Assembly (NCBI RefSeq): GCF_900258515.1
Contig: NZ_LT984884.1
Span: forward strand, 2,391,353 to 2,455,352
Reading direction: 5' to 3'
Source of the DNA: Lentibacillus sp. Marseille-P4043
GTDB lineage: Bacteria > Bacillota > Bacilli > Bacillales > Amphibacillaceae
DNA length: 64,000 bases
Shown here: positions 10,278 to 21,020 of the stretch, one piece after another
Layout of the letters: the number at the start of each line of letters is the position of its first letter
Numbering within the stretch: position 1 is the stretch's first letter
The notes under the pieces: model-generated
Seen by the model: the letters and a program-made list of their open reading frames with translations, nothing else
The model's database searches: none
What the model was told of the DNA's origin: nothing
Program-made: the position numbers and the translations under genes

Positions 10278-11096
10278 ATGACTGAATCAAAATGGCTTTA
10301 TGAGATCATACTTATCATTTATGGTTTAAGTTTGATTGGATACTTTATCGACTTTATACAACATAACCGGAGGGTGAATCAAATTGCCTTCTGGTTACTT
10401 AGTATGGTTTGGGTTATACAAACCGCTTTTTTGTTAAGTGAAGTATTTTTTGAAGCAGCTTTTCCAGTCTTTACAATTTATGATAGTCTATTCTTTTATT
10501 CATGGGTACTTGTAACTTTTTCACTGATTATCAATAAATTATTCTCCATACACTTTATCGTGTTTTTTACCAATGTTTTTGGTTTTTTTATTTTATTATT
10601 CTATCTATCAACTAAAGTAGAGGAAGGCATGCAACAACGTGGAATTGAGATAGTTAACGAACTGTTAATTACCCATATAACACTTGCCATCGTGTCATAC
10701 GGGTTCTTTACCATCTCTTTTCTTCTGTCCATCATGTATATCGTGCAATACCGTTTTTTAAAACAGAAAAAAGGCTTTAAGTGGATATGGCGATTTGGTG
10801 ATTTAAAACGACTTGATACCTATTCTTTTATGGCAATTACACTAGGTGTACCACTGCTTTTAATTGCCATTATATTAGGCTTTGTGTGGGCAGAAGTTGC
10901 CAATGCAGAATTCTATTGGTTCGATTTAAAAACGATTGGCTCGTTGATTGTATTAGGTGCATATATCGTATATTTATTTTTGAGGATTATGAAGGGTTAT
11001 CAAGGGAAGTCAATTTCTTTATACAATACGGCTGCGTTTTTAATTTTATTAATAAACTTCTTTTTATTTAATTTCTTATCAAATTTTCATATCTAA
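10278..11096 (+). CDS. hemX: HemX, membrane protein of the CcsA/cytochrome c assembly type
   Basis: A 272-residue integral membrane protein with about eight hydrophobic helices, between hemA and hemC exactly as in B. subtilis. There HemX lowers the cellular level of HemA and so limits haem synthesis. It shares the fold of the CcsA/CcmC haem-handling family. The ATG follows aaagga. Its role here rests on synteny and membrane topology. Confidence 0.9.
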   Translation: MTESKWLYEIILIIYGLSLIGYFIDFIQHNRRVNQIAFWLLSMVWVIQTAFLLSEVFFEAAFPVFTIYDSLFFYSWVLVTFSLIINKLFSIHFIVFFTNVFGFFILLFYLSTKVEEGMQQRGIEIVNELLITHITLAIVSYGFFTISFLLSIMYIVQYRFLKQKKGFKWIWRFGDLKRLDTYSFMAITLGVPLLLIAIILGFVWAEVANAEFYWFDLKTIGSLIVLGAYIVYLFLRIMKGYQGKSISLYNTAAFLILLINFFLFNFLSNFHI

Positions 11097-11117
11097 CATA
11101 CTTAAGGAGGTTGTCAA

Positions 11118-12047
11118 ATGCGTAAAATTGTTGTTGGAACTAGAAAAAGTAATCTGGCAGTAACACAAACTGAATGGGTTATTGACCAATTAAAGAAAAA
11201 AGGGATACAGAATGAATTTGAAATAAAGAAAATAGTGACTAGAGGCGACCGAATTCTTGATGTAACATTGTCAAAAGTCGGTGGTAAAGGTCTTTTTGTT
11301 AAGGAAATTGAACAGGCAATGTATGATAAAGAAATTGATTTTGCTGTTCATAGTATGAAAGACATGCCTGCTATTATACCAGAGGGACTTACAATTGGTT
11401 CGATTCCTGAACGTGAAGACCATCGGGACGCATATATTGCAAAAGATCATAAAGCCCTGAAAGACTTACCTGAAGGGGCGATTGTTGGTACAAGTAGTTT
11501 ACGTCGAGCTGCCCAAATTTTAGCAGCGCGTCCAGATGTTACAATCAAATCGGTAAGAGGGAATATTGAAACAAGGTTACGCAAGCTTGAAGAAGAGGAC
11601 TATGATGCCATTATTTTAGCAACGGCTGGTCTAAAACGGATGGGCTGGAGCGAAGACCTTATCACCGAGTTTTTAGATCCGGAAGTTTGTGTTCCAGCTG
11701 TAGGACAAGGTGCTTTAGCGATTGAATGCCGTGAAGATGATCAAGAGGTTAATGCACTGTTGACTGAACTAAATGATGCATATACAACCAAAACGGTTAC
11801 AGCAGAGCGAACGTTCCTGCATTTATTGGAGGGTGGCTGTCAGATTCCAATCGCCGGTCATGCCTATCTAGAGGGCGATGAAGTTATTTTAACGGCATTA
11901 GTTGCTACATCAAATGGTAAAACTGTATTAAAAGAAGTTGTTCGTGGAACAGATCCCGTTGCAGTTGGTAGAGAAGCATCTGAAAAACTGATTAAACGGG
12001 GAGCAAAAGATATCGTCGATGAAGTGAAAGAGGAGCTTGACGAGTAA
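11118..12047 (+). CDS. hemC: Hydroxymethylbilane synthase (porphobilinogen deaminase)
   Basis: Joins four porphobilinogen units into hydroxymethylbilane. The 309 residues show the family start [16 protein letters not shown], the substrate-binding motif [17 protein letters not shown], and Cys241 in [12 protein letters not shown], which carries the dipyrromethane cofactor. The ATG has an ideal aaggagg site. Its TAA overlaps the hemD ATG by one base. Confidence 0.98.
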   Translation: MRKIVVGTRKSNLAVTQTEWVIDQLKKKGIQNEFEIKKIVTRGDRILDVTLSKVGGKGLFVKEIEQAMYDKEIDFAVHSMKDMPAIIPEGLTIGSIPEREDHRDAYIAKDHKALKDLPEGAIVGTSSLRRAAQILAARPDVTIKSVRGNIETRLRKLEEEDYDAIILATAGLKRMGWSEDLITEFLDPEVCVPAVGQGALAIECREDDQEVNALLTELNDAYTTKTVTAERTFLHLLEGGCQIPIAGHAYLEGDEVILTALVATSNGKTVLKEVVRGTDPVAVGREASEKLIKRGAKDIVDEVKEELDE

Positions 12048-12823
12048 TGAACTGTGCTTTACACGGTAAAAGTATCCTGATAACAAGAGAGAAGAATCAG
12101 GCAAAGGAATTTTCCGAAATGATCAAGCAACATGGCGGAAAACCAGTAGAGGCACCACTTTTGAAAATTACGTGTAAGAATGCAGTAGGAAATCAAACGA
12201 TATTGAAAAAATTGAATACGTATCAATGGATATTTTTCACGAGCGCAAATGGTGTACGTTGTTTTTTTCAAATTATGAAAGAAAATAATATCGCCGATAA
12301 ACAGCTCGCAACAAGTATGTTGGCTGCTGTTGGTCATAAAACAGAAGTTGCACTTAAAGAATTTGGATATGAAGCTGATTTCATTCCTTCCACGTATAAT
12401 GCAGAAGTCATGGCGGAAGAGTTTTTAGCTAGTTTTACCGCTGACAAAACGGTTTTACTAGTTAGGGGAAACCGATCACGTGACGTGTTGCCTGATGCGT
12501 TTCATAAAAACAATATTACCTTTGATACAATCGAAGTATATGAAACCACGTATAATGTGGCAATCAGTTCAAAACTGCAAAGCTTGCTTTCAGAACAGAT
12601 CATTGATTTTATCACGTTTACAAGTCCGTCAACAGTGGAAGCATTTATGGAAATGAACTTGAAACATGTGGAGAAAATTAAGCGACTGCCATGTGTTTGT
12701 ATTGGGACAACTACACAACAAAAAGCGGAAGCACTGGGATTTGCCAATACCTTAATTCCAACACAGTTTACAATCGAAGGAATGCTAGAAAGAATTAGTA
12801 ATTACATCGTTCAGGAAGGATAG
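12047..12823 (+). CDS. hemD: Uroporphyrinogen-III synthase
   Basis: Cyclises hydroxymethylbilane with inversion of ring D. The 258-residue sequence is divergent, as usual for this family, but has the N-terminal GKSILITREKNQAKEFSEM, the TSANGVR motif, and FTSPSTVEAF near the C-terminal half. It starts within TAATG of the hemC stop, implying reinitiation coupling. Position in the hem operon supports the call. Confidence 0.94.
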   Translation: MNCALHGKSILITREKNQAKEFSEMIKQHGGKPVEAPLLKITCKNAVGNQTILKKLNTYQWIFFTSANGVRCFFQIMKENNIADKQLATSMLAAVGHKTEVALKEFGYEADFIPSTYNAEVMAEEFLASFTADKTVLLVRGNRSRDVLPDAFHKNNITFDTIEVYETTYNVAISSKLQSLLSEQIIDFITFTSPSTVEAFMEMNLKHVEKIKRLPCVCIGTTTQQKAEALGFANTLIPTQFTIEGMLERISNYIVQEG

Positions 12824-12829
12824 ATGAAG

Positions 12830-13810
12830 ATGACAAATACATTGAACTTTAAACGCCATCGTCGCTTACGTTCATCAAATGCGATGCGTTCATTAGTAAG
12901 AGAAAATCAAGTAAACAAAGAAGATTTAATTTATCCCCTATTTGTTGTTGAAGGTGAAAAGGTGAAGAATGAAGTACCATCGATGCCTGGTGTTTACCAT
13001 ATTTCCCTTGATTATTTAGAGGAGGAAATGAATGAATTACAAGCACTTGGAATAAAAGCAGTTATTCTTTTTGGTGTACCAAATGAGAAAGATGAAGTAG
13101 GAACAGGTGCATTTCATGATCATGGTATTGTGCAGAAGGCGACTCGCGAAATAAAAAATAAAACACCCGAAATGCTTGTTATCGCCGATACATGCCTATG
13201 CGAATTCACCTCTCACGGTCATTGTGGTGTAATTCACGATGGGGACGTTGATAATGATGAATCACTTAAATTATTGGCAAAGACGGCTGTATCACAGGCT
13301 GAAGCTGGTGCAGATATTATTGCACCATCCAATATGATGGACGGTTTTGTAATTGCAATTCGTCAAGCTTTAGATGAAGCTGGATTCATAAATATACCAA
13401 TTATGTCTTACGCGGTTAAATATGCATCAGCATTCTATGGCCCATTCCGTGATGCGGCAAATAGTACACCACAGTTTGGCGATCGCAAAACCTATCAAAT
13501 GGATCCTGCCAATCGATTGGAGGCATTGCGTGAAGCAGAATCAGATATGGATGAGGGTGCAGACTTTTTGATTGTTAAACCAGCAATGTCCTACCTTGAT
13601 ATTGTTCGCGATGTTCGTAATAATTTTAAAGCACCGATTGTTGCTTATAATGTTAGTGGTGAATACGCGATGGTGAAAGCTGCTGCGCAAAATGGTTGGA
13701 TTAATGAACGTGAGCTAGTGATGGAAAAATTAACAGCAATGAAACGTGCTGGAGCAGAATTAATTATCACGTACTTTTCCAAAGATGTAGCAAAGTGGTT
13801 GAATGAGTAA
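12830..13810 (+). CDS. hemB: Delta-aminolevulinic acid dehydratase (porphobilinogen synthase)
   Basis: Condenses two 5-aminolevulinate molecules to porphobilinogen. Active-site lysines are Lys197 ([15 protein letters not shown]) and Lys250 ([15 protein letters not shown]); the Zn-type cysteine cluster is present in [15 protein letters not shown]. The start at 12830 was chosen because aggaagga lies nine bases before it; an ATG at 12824 is only three bases from that site and would add two residues. About 326 residues. Confidence 0.97.
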   Translation: MTNTLNFKRHRRLRSSNAMRSLVRENQVNKEDLIYPLFVVEGEKVKNEVPSMPGVYHISLDYLEEEMNELQALGIKAVILFGVPNEKDEVGTGAFHDHGIVQKATREIKNKTPEMLVIADTCLCEFTSHGHCGVIHDGDVDNDESLKLLAKTAVSQAEAGADIIAPSNMMDGFVIAIRQALDEAGFINIPIMSYAVKYASAFYGPFRDAANSTPQFGDRKTYQMDPANRLEALREAESDMDEGADFLIVKPAMSYLDIVRDVRNNFKAPIVAYNVSGEYAMVKAAAQNGWINERELVMEKLTAMKRAGAELIITYFSKDVAKWLNE

Positions 13811-13833
13811 ATAAACATATGAGGTGATGAAAA

Positions 13834-15123
13834 GTGAAACGTTTCGATAAATCAGTGGATGCATACAAGGAAGCAGTGGATCTTATGCCAGGTGGTGTGA
13901 ATTCACCAGTACGGGCATTTAAATCAGTCGGGATGTCGCCTATTTTTATGGATCATGGAAAGGGATCGAAACTAACAGATATTGACGGCAATGAGTACAT
14001 TGATTATGTATTAAGTTGGGGACCTCTTATCTTAGGACATGCTGATGATCGGGTTGTTAATAGGTTGAAGGAAACAGCTGAAAAAGGAACAAGTTTCGGT
14101 GCGCCAACATTGATGGAAAATAAATTAGCACAACTTGTAGTAGAACGTGTACCATCGATTGAACTTGTCCGCATGGTGAATTCAGGAACAGAAGCAACAA
14201 TGAGTGCTTTACGGTTAGCAAGAGGTTACACAGGACGGGATAAAATTTTGAAATTTGAAGGCTGTTATCATGGACATGGTGACTCACTGCTTATTAAGGC
14301 TGGGTCAGGTGTTGCGACATTAGGTTTGCCTGATTCTCCTGGTGTTCCGGAATCAATTGCCAAAAATACAATTACGGTGCCATATAACGATGAGGAAAGT
14401 CTCCGTTTGGCATTCGCTAATTATGGTGAGGAAATTGCTGCAGTTATCGTTGAGCCTGTCTCAGGAAATATGGGTGTTGTCCCTCCGCAAGAGAACTTTT
14501 TGCAAAATCTTAGAAAGATGACCGAGGATAACGGGACATTGCTAATTTTTGACGAGGTAATGACGGGATTCCGTGTTGGTTATAATTGTGCGCAAGGTTA
14601 TTTTGGTGTAACACCAGATTTAACTTGTCTAGGAAAAGTAATTGGCGGTGGATTACCAGTTGGCGCATTTGGCGGTAAAAGGGAAATCATGGAAAGCATT
14701 GCACCAACTGGAACCATCTATCAGGCAGGAACGTTATCTGGGAATCCATTGGCAATGACTGCTGGGTATGAGACATTAAGCGCAATGGATGAAAATTCCT
14801 ATGAATTATTAAATCAAAAAATAGATCGTCTAGTTGAAGGTTACAAACAGGCCGCAATTGATTTTGCTATTCCGCTCCATATTAACCGTGCTGGTTCCAT
14901 GGTTGGTGTCTTTTTCACGAATGAACCGGTTATTAATTATGATACGGCCAGACAGTCTAACTTGGACTACTTTGCCCAGTATTATCGGGCGATGATTGAG
15001 GAAGGCATCTTTTTACCACCTTCTCAATTTGAAGGATTGTTCTTATCGACTGCACATACGGATGAAGACATTGAAAAAACGATCCAAGCGGTACGAAATG
15101 CATTTGCAAAAATTGAAAAGTAA
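13834..15123 (+). CDS. hemL: Glutamate-1-semialdehyde 2,1-aminomutase
   Basis: PLP enzyme that converts glutamate-1-semialdehyde to 5-aminolevulinate; it works directly with HemA. It has 429 residues, a GTG start after gaggtgatg, the N-terminal motif [12 protein letters not shown], the DEVMTGFR motif that binds the cofactor ring, and Lys268 in [16 protein letters not shown] as the Schiff-base lysine. Last gene of the hem operon; an intrinsic terminator follows within ten bases. Confidence 0.98.
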   Translation: MKRFDKSVDAYKEAVDLMPGGVNSPVRAFKSVGMSPIFMDHGKGSKLTDIDGNEYIDYVLSWGPLILGHADDRVVNRLKETAEKGTSFGAPTLMENKLAQLVVERVPSIELVRMVNSGTEATMSALRLARGYTGRDKILKFEGCYHGHGDSLLIKAGSGVATLGLPDSPGVPESIAKNTITVPYNDEESLRLAFANYGEEIAAVIVEPVSGNMGVVPPQENFLQNLRKMTEDNGTLLIFDEVMTGFRVGYNCAQGYFGVTPDLTCLGKVIGGGLPVGAFGGKREIMESIAPTGTIYQAGTLSGNPLAMTAGYETLSAMDENSYELLNQKIDRLVEGYKQAAIDFAIPLHINRAGSMVGVFFTNEPVINYDTARQSNLDYFAQYYRAMIEEGIFLPPSQFEGLFLSTAHTDEDIEKTIQAVRNAFAKIEK

Positions 15124-15130
15124 GTTACTT

Positions 15131-15157
15131 AGCTATCCATTATTGGGTAGCTTTTTT
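15131..15157 (+). terminator. Intrinsic terminator after hemL
   Basis: agctatcc and gggtagct form an 8-bp stem (one G-U) with a 6-base loop and a following T run. Confidence 0.85.
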
Positions 15158-15243
15158 ATTTAGCATATAATTTATTCTGTTTTCATATAGTTAGATAAGG
15201 CATATAAGTAGATGGGCTATATATGTTGAAGGGAGGAAATCAC

Positions 15244-16353
15244 TTGTCAAATGATCAAGCTGTTTTTAGTTTTGAGTTAAACGAGTCTCTCTATTTTGAA
15301 AGAGGACAGGAAGTTAGCGAGCTGATGGGGATATCCTTGGATCCAGAAATTTCGATTCAAGCTTTTCATGAGTACATTTCGATTAGAGGAGTAATCGAGC
15401 TTCAAGGGGAATATGTAAAAGCGGACATGGATGAACAGGCTGATAGTGTGGATGAATTAGATGATTATCATGCGAGGCGATTTGTTGAGAGGGTAGTGGA
15501 TACAGAGGACGGGGAAACGGAATTTTCGCATCGATTTCCTGTTGAGATATCCGTTCCAACATATCGTGTAGGTGATTTGGATGAGGTGACAGTTAGTATC
15601 GATTCGTTCGATTACGAATTACCTGATTCTAATCAACTTAAATTTATTTCTACCATTGCAATTCATGGAATTAGTGAGCAGGAAGAAAGTCCGAGAGATG
15701 AAAATGAGGAGACAGACTACCAGCTAGAAACTGATCAAACATTCGAATTTGATATAAAAGAGAGTCAAGATTTGGATATGCAAACGAAGTCAGAATCAGT
15801 CGACTACTCTAACACACCGACATTATCGGACGGATTGGCTGAAACAGATTCACCAGACCGCTGGAAAAATAAAAAGTCACAAAGTTTTGCCGAATTTTTC
15901 AAAAAGGATCCTGAATCAGAACCTGATCCTCCTTATGTGGAAAGCTCAACTGCTGATTCCTATCATGCATCACCAGATGTTAATGACTATGTGGATTCAC
16001 AGGATTTATATGAAAGTCGTGAAAGTGAAGAATCTGGAATTCAGCTAAAAAGCAACCAAGATCAAGAAAACCAGGACAGCGATGAATCTAGTAACCAGTT
16101 AGAAAGCGACGAAAATCGTGATAATCAAGATGAATTAGAAGACGTTGGTTATTTATCTGACATGTTTAGAGATGATGAAGAGCACTTTTCTAGAATGCGG
16201 GTGTGTATTGTTCAGGAAAATGACACGCTTGAAACAATTGCTGATCGTTATAAGCTTTCGGCACCTCAATTGGCAAAACAAAATCGATTAGCTAATGATA
16301 CATTATCGGAAGGTCAATTATTATATATTCCTTTTAAGAAAAACAAAGAATAA
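15244..16353 (+). CDS. spoVID: Spore coat morphogenetic protein SpoVID (LysM protein)
   Basis: Needed for encasement of the forespore by the coat; in B. subtilis it partners SafA. The N-terminal domain carries FSFELNESLYFERGQEVSEL, close to known SpoVID. A long acidic Ser/Asp/Glu-rich middle follows, and the C-terminus ends in a LysM-type fold (VQENDTLETIADRYKL). The TTG at 15244 has ggagg seven bases before it; an earlier ATG at 15223 lacks a site. 369 residues, shorter than the roughly 575 in B. subtilis, mainly in the acidic middle. TCATATA around 15183 and CATATAAG around 15201 loosely resemble a sigma-E promoter. Confidence 0.93.
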   Translation: MSNDQAVFSFELNESLYFERGQEVSELMGISLDPEISIQAFHEYISIRGVIELQGEYVKADMDEQADSVDELDDYHARRFVERVVDTEDGETEFSHRFPVEISVPTYRVGDLDEVTVSIDSFDYELPDSNQLKFISTIAIHGISEQEESPRDENEETDYQLETDQTFEFDIKESQDLDMQTKSESVDYSNTPTLSDGLAETDSPDRWKNKKSQSFAEFFKKDPESEPDPPYVESSTADSYHASPDVNDYVDSQDLYESRESEESGIQLKSNQDQENQDSDESSNQLESDENRDNQDELEDVGYLSDMFRDDEEHFSRMRVCIVQENDTLETIADRYKLSAPQLAKQNRLANDTLSEGQLLYIPFKKNKE

Positions 16354-16460
16354 TATGCTGTCAATCTAACATCTATAATCGTTGTACCCCTTGCGTTTTT
16401 GTTCAAGTATAAGAAAGTGTAAAATTCGAGGTGCTTTTATGCTCATATCAAAGTAGGCCA

Positions 16461-16700
16461 TGTCCAGCTTCAGCGCCCAGCAACTAGCAAACTTCACGCT
16501 CCTCCACTACGATAAGTCGACATCGGCTGTTATAATAAGGAAGGCCGACTAAGACCGGACTTTGCGTCCAACGTCGGCATACCCCTATGAAGGGGCATGT
16601 TTCCTTTAGCTCACAGCGAGTCTTTTTGGTGGGGCGAACGGAGTGCAGTCCCAGAGTGCTCCAGTTTGTACGTTGCTAACCGGGCGCTTGTGCTTTTCTT
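16461..16700. repeat. GC-rich structured repeat element between spoVID and ysxE
   Basis: A 240-base block visibly richer in G+C than both flanks. Its ends pair: cagcgcccagcaactagc (from 16471) against gttgctaaccgggcgct (from about 16673). Inside are further hairpins, such as cccctatgaagggg, and repeated gccgac/gtcggc words. No ORF of note. The ends and internal words resemble an intergenic repeat I recall from Bacillaceae genomes. The rest of the 391-base gap holds nothing else I recognise. Confidence 0.8.
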
Positions 16701-16744
16701 ATGTCAAGGGGTATCTAGTTTGTCAAAAGGTGGAACGATAAGAA

Positions 16745-17749
16745 ATGGATAATATTAGAAAAGTGTTAGCGTCGTATCGGATTAATGCAGTAACAATAGA
16801 TCATATAACAGATAATCTGTTGAAAATATCAGATTCCCACCATTCTTATGCCTTGAAAATAAGTAAATTAACTAGTGAAACCATTGTCAATTGGGAAAAT
16901 GTCTATCACCAGTCATATAAACAAAACATATCAAGTATTTTACCAGTCTACTTAACAGAACAAGGAAAATCACACGAAAAGATTAATGATACGTTCTATT
17001 ATCTGACACCATGGCTTTCGTCCAATCCAATCGAACCCAAGCAACAAATTGAACGGATGTACCGAAGTATTGGTACGATTCATACTCAAACAAGGCAGTC
17101 TTTAGCTATGGACAGCGAAAAGGTTATTAATAGTTTTGAAAGATATCAGGCACAACTTAAGAAAAATAGGTTAATCCTATTACAATATGTGGAGAAATTT
17201 GAAAAGAATCGGTATATGTCACCTGTTGAACTGTTAGTTTGTACCCAATATCGTGATCTTGAGTTTGTTTTTGATGAATTAATGAATCGAATCGAGCAAT
17301 TTGTATACGATCTACAAAATCAATCCGTTTGGTATTATTCTCTATGCCATGGTCAGCTTGACTTCTCCCATATTATTTATGACCATCACACACACATTAT
17401 AAATTGGGAAAAATCCCATTTTAATAATGCAGCTGTTGATTTAGCTGGATTATTTCATAATGTAACCAAACAATATGACGATCCAGCTGAACATCTCGTG
17501 GATATGTTTTTCGCTTATATAGAAGAAAATAAGTTAACAGAGACTGAACTCTGTTTGCTATCCATTCATTTATTAGATCCTACAAAATACATAACGATAG
17601 TTGAGCAATATATCAAGAACACAACTGCATATTCAGAAGTTGATCAGATAAAACAATTGCAGCATTGTCATCGACAGCTATCATATGCAGTAAAATGGAC
17701 AGCGTATACTGACACAATTACCGAGTCAATTGATGAATCGGAAAGTTAA
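16745..17749 (+). CDS. ysxE: YsxE, CotS-family kinase-like spore coat protein
   Basis: A 334-residue protein of the CotS/YutH/YsxE group, which has the aminoglycoside-phosphotransferase fold. It follows spoVID as in B. subtilis, where these proteins are in the spore coat. The catalytic motif HGDxxxxN is degenerate: the sequence reads HGQLDFSHII, so the catalytic Asp and the Asn are lost. The later IDFD-like metal motif reads IINWEKS. This points to a pseudokinase. The ribosome site aaggtgg is about 12 bases from the ATG, a little far. Confidence 0.9.
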   Translation: MDNIRKVLASYRINAVTIDHITDNLLKISDSHHSYALKISKLTSETIVNWENVYHQSYKQNISSILPVYLTEQGKSHEKINDTFYYLTPWLSSNPIEPKQQIERMYRSIGTIHTQTRQSLAMDSEKVINSFERYQAQLKKNRLILLQYVEKFEKNRYMSPVELLVCTQYRDLEFVFDELMNRIEQFVYDLQNQSVWYYSLCHGQLDFSHIIYDHHTHIINWEKSHFNNAAVDLAGLFHNVTKQYDDPAEHLVDMFFAYIEENKLTETELCLLSIHLLDPTKYITIVEQYIKNTTAYSEVDQIKQLQHCHRQLSYAVKWTAYTDTITESIDESES

Positions 17750-17994
17750 ATCCATTCTAAATAAAAAGCAATAAATAGCCCGACAAGTATTCCTAATAAA
17801 AACACGTCTAATGTTGTTGGGAAAAACAGGGTACGAACTAATTGAAAAATTAAGATTGGAAGGGTGCATTTTTCAACGACAAAAAGACAATGCCTTGCCC
17901 ATGGTGGGAGCCGATAACGATAATAACGAGCCAACTTACTCACCTTCTTCTTATCACTTTTTAGTACCTTCTTAATATGATATGAATAAATCAA
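17746..17994 (-). CDS. Small basic membrane protein, function unknown
   Basis: An 82-residue ORF convergent with ysxE; the two stops overlap by a few bases. It has a basic N-terminal part (KKVLKSDKKKVSKLARYYRY) and two hydrophobic stretches (LPILIFQLVRTLFF, FLLGILVGLFIAFYL). The TTG at 17994 has no clear ribosome site. A TTG at 17934, in-frame, has aagaaggtgag just before it and would give 62 residues, probably the true start. I do not recognise a named family. Confidence 0.55.
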   Translation of the reverse strand: MIYSYHIKKVLKSDKKKVSKLARYYRYRLPPWARHCLFVVEKCTLPILIFQLVRTLFFPTTLDVFLLGILVGLFIAFYLEWI

Positions 17995-18023
17995 GCTGTT
18001 TTGTGCAATGCGTATATTAATTG

Positions 18024-18052
18024 TTGATTTTTTTATTCATTATCGCTAGAAT
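18024..18052 (+). promoter_or_regulatory. Promoter of the valS T-box transcript
   Basis: TTGATT at 18024-18029 and TAGAAT at 18047-18052, exactly 17 bases apart, just upstream of the leader's stem I. Confidence 0.7.
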
Positions 18053-18059
18053 AGTTAAT

Positions 18060-18313
18060 AATGAAATGAAATGCGATGATTGGGAAGAGTACAGATGAAT
18101 CACCTAAAGAGAGGGAAATCATGAGCTGAGAATTTCCTAGGATAGATTATTTGGAAGGTCGCCCTTGATGCAGCTTTTTTGAATGAATTAGAAAAAGCCG
18201 GATCTTGTCCGTTATCAAGCATGAGTGTACGAGTGTAATACAGCTTGTAAACAAAGGTGGTACCACGGAAATATATCCTTTTCGTCCTTTATTGGATGAA
18301 AAGGATTTTTTTG
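18060..18313 (+). promoter_or_regulatory. T-box riboswitch controlling valS
   Basis: Binds uncharged tRNA-Val and prevents termination when valine-tRNA charging is low. The invariant T-box aaaggtggtaccacgg lies at 18253-18268. The terminator stem atccttttcgtcc with ggatgaaaaggat (18275-18306) is followed by seven T. Stem I shows the AGTA motif at 18088-18091, the AG bulge aaagagaggg, and the gctgagaa segment. The 3' side of the specifier loop reads GAAGGTC; GTC at 18158-18160 is the best specifier codon and is a valine codon, matching the gene. Confidence 0.93.
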
Positions 18314-18334
18314 TTACCAAAAGGAGGATTTCTT

Positions 18335-20980
18335 ATGAGTGAAAAACCAAAGTCGTCACTACCTTCAAAATATAACCCCCAGGAGATTGAAAAGGGACGT
18401 TATCAATTTTGGGTTGATGGGAAGTTTTTTGAGGCAACAGGTGATGAAAACAAGGAGCCATATACAATCGTTATTCCACCGCCAAATGTAACGGGAAAAC
18501 TACACCTTGGTCACGCATGGGATACGACCATGCAAGATACCATTTCCCGAATGAAACGAATGCAAGGCTATGATGTGTTGTGGCTGCCTGGAATGGATCA
18601 TGCAGGAATTGCAACTCAGGCTAAAGTTGAAGCGAAATTGAGAGAGCAAGGTAAAAATCGTCATGATTTGGGCCGTGAAAAATTTCTGGAGACAGTGTGG
18701 GATTGGAAAGAAGAATATGCCGATTTCATCCGAAAACAATGGGAGAAGTTAGGTCTTGGTCTTGATTATTCTCGGGAGCGTTTTACGATGGATGAAGGGC
18801 TATCAAAAGCAGTTCGTGAAGTTTTTGTTACCCTTTATGAAAAGGGACTCATTTACCGCGGGGAATATATAATTAACTGGGATCCGCAAACCAAAACAGC
18901 TCTTTCCGATATTGAAGTTATATATCAGGAACTGCAAGGGCACTTTTACCACTTGCGTTATCCATTGAAAGATAGCGACGAATTTATTGAGATTGCTACA
19001 ACGCGCCCGGAAACGATGCTTGGCGATACTGCTATTGCTGTACATCCAAAAGATGACCGTTACAAGCATTTAATTGGCCGTAAAGTAATTCTGCCAATTG
19101 TCGGCCGCGAAATCGAAATCGTTGCTGATGAGTATGTAGATATGGAATTTGGTTCAGGCGCCGTCAAAATCACACCAGCACATGATCCGAATGACTTTGA
19201 GGTTGGTAACAGGCATAACTTAAAACGAATTCTTGTGATGCATGAAGATGGGACAATGAATGGGAATGCTGGCAAATACGAAGGACTAGATCGTTTCGAT
19301 TGCCGTAAACAAATTGTGGAAGATCTTCAAGAATTAGGTGTACTATTTAAAATTGAAGACCATACACATCAGGTTGGACATTCCGAGCGAAGTGGAGCAG
19401 TTGTCGAACCATATTTGTCCACGCAATGGTTTGTAAATATGCAACCATTAGCAGATGCAGCAATTGAGTTACAACAAAGTGATGAAAAAGTTAATTTTGT
19501 TCCAGAGCGTTTTGAACGGACCTATTTACATTGGATGGAAAATATTCGCGATTGGTGTATTTCTCGTCAATTATGGTGGGGGCATCGTATTCCAGCATGG
19601 TATCATAAAGAAACTGGCGAGCTTTACGTTAGTAAAGAAGCACCAGAAGATATAGAGAATTGGGAGCAGGATGAGGATGTATTAGATACATGGTTTTCAT
19701 CTGCGCTATGGCCTTTTTCCACAATGGGTTGGCCAGATACAGAGGCAGAAGATTTTAAACGATATTTTCCAACAGATGCACTTGTGACTGGTTATGATAT
19801 TATTTTCTTTTGGGTTGCACGAATGATTTTTCAATCAAAAGAATTTACTGGTAAACGGCCATTTAAAGATGTGCTAATTCATGGTTTAATTCGTGATGCT
19901 GAAGGAAGAAAAATGAGTAAATCGCTCGGTAATGGAGTCGATCCAATGGATGTGATTGAAAAGTATGGGGCTGATTCATTAAGGTATTTCTTATTGACAG
20001 GCTCATCGCCAGGCCAGGATTTGCGTTTCCATTGGGATAAAGTAGAATCAACATGGAACTTTGCTAATAAGGTATGGAACGCATCCCGCTTTTCATTAAT
20101 GAATATGGAAGATTTCTCCTATGAAGATATTGATTTAACTGGTGAAAAATCATTAGCCGATAAATGGATTTTAACAAGATTGAATGAAACGATTGAACAA
20201 GTAACAAGGAATACGAATAAGTATGAATTTGGTGAAGCTGGGCGCCATTTGTATAATTTTATTTGGGATGAATTATGTGATTGGTATATTGAAATGGCCA
20301 AGATTCCATTGTATGGGGATGATGAATCGAAAAAGCAAACGACAAGATCTGTTCTAGCATATGTACTAGATAACACGATGCGTATGTTACACCCATATAT
20401 GCCATTCATTACCGAAGAGATATGGCAGGCACTACCTCATCAAGGAGCATCGATTACCATTGCAAAATGGCCGGAAGCTCGCTCAGGTCTACACGATGAA
20501 AAAGCTGCTGATGAAATGAAACGACTTGTGTCGATTATTAAAGCTGTGAGAAACATCCGAGCAGAAGTAAATACACCAATGTCAAAACAAATCAGTCTGT
20601 TGATTCAAACGGAGAATGAAGCCGTTTTGGCAGAACTGGAAGGTGAACGCGATTATTTAGAGCGTTTCTGTAATCCAAGTGAACTACAGATTGCCCTCAA
20701 TGTGAATGTTCCGGAAAAAGCAATGTCGGCTGTTGTTACCGGTGCAGAATTATTTTTACCGCTTGAAGGGTTAATTGACTTTGATAAAGAAATAAAGCGG
20801 TTGGAAAGCGAACTGGAAAAATGGAATAAGGAAGTCGAACGAGTGCAGAAAAAACTGGCAAACAAAGGGTTTGTTAGCAAGGCACCACAAGCGGTTGTAG
20901 ATGAAGAAAAACAAAAAGAACAAGATTATCTGGAAAAGCAGGCGAAAGTTAAAGCACGATTAACTGAATTAAAAGGATAA
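18335..20980 (+). CDS. valS: Valyl-tRNA synthetase
   Basis: Class I synthetase charging tRNA-Val. It has 881 residues, with HIGH as HLGH in [12 protein letters not shown] near residue 57, an editing domain ([13 protein letters not shown]), the KMSKS motif in [10 protein letters not shown] near residue 526, the anticodon-binding domain and a C-terminal coiled coil ([15 protein letters not shown]). The ATG at 18335 follows aaggagg; the frame stays open upstream into the T-box, but that part is leader, not protein. Transcription is under the T-box. Confidence 0.98.
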   Translation: MSEKPKSSLPSKYNPQEIEKGRYQFWVDGKFFEATGDENKEPYTIVIPPPNVTGKLHLGHAWDTTMQDTISRMKRMQGYDVLWLPGMDHAGIATQAKVEAKLREQGKNRHDLGREKFLETVWDWKEEYADFIRKQWEKLGLGLDYSRERFTMDEGLSKAVREVFVTLYEKGLIYRGEYIINWDPQTKTALSDIEVIYQELQGHFYHLRYPLKDSDEFIEIATTRPETMLGDTAIAVHPKDDRYKHLIGRKVILPIVGREIEIVADEYVDMEFGSGAVKITPAHDPNDFEVGNRHNLKRILVMHEDGTMNGNAGKYEGLDRFDCRKQIVEDLQELGVLFKIEDHTHQVGHSERSGAVVEPYLSTQWFVNMQPLADAAIELQQSDEKVNFVPERFERTYLHWMENIRDWCISRQLWWGHRIPAWYHKETGELYVSKEAPEDIENWEQDEDVLDTWFSSALWPFSTMGWPDTEAEDFKRYFPTDALVTGYDIIFFWVARMIFQSKEFTGKRPFKDVLIHGLIRDAEGRKMSKSLGNGVDPMDVIEKYGADSLRYFLLTGSSPGQDLRFHWDKVESTWNFANKVWNASRFSLMNMEDFSYEDIDLTGEKSLADKWILTRLNETIEQVTRNTNKYEFGEAGRHLYNFIWDELCDWYIEMAKIPLYGDDESKKQTTRSVLAYVLDNTMRMLHPYMPFITEEIWQALPHQGASITIAKWPEARSGLHDEKAADEMKRLVSIIKAVRNIRAEVNTPMSKQISLLIQTENEAVLAELEGERDYLERFCNPSELQIALNVNVPEKAMSAVVTGAELFLPLEGLIDFDKEIKRLESELEKWNKEVERVQKKLANKGFVSKAPQAVVDEEKQKEQDYLEKQAKVKARLTELKG

Positions 20981-20984
20981 GAAG

Positions 20985-21020
20985 AAGCGGAATTCTCATA
21001 TTATAGGGGATTCCGCTTTT
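20985..21020. terminator. Bidirectional terminator between valS and the ATP-grasp gene
   Basis: aagcggaattc pairs with ggattccgctt around a loop, with a T run on the plus side. The convergent gene's stop lies inside the hairpin. Confidence 0.8.

Noticed and set aside
16461..16700. Insertion sequence with a transposase
   Set aside because: No ORF of useful length and no transposase motif in the element; only a structured repeat is supported.
18257..18334. 26-codon N-terminal extension of valS
   Set aside because: It lies in the T-box and terminator; a perfect ribosome site precedes ATG 18335.
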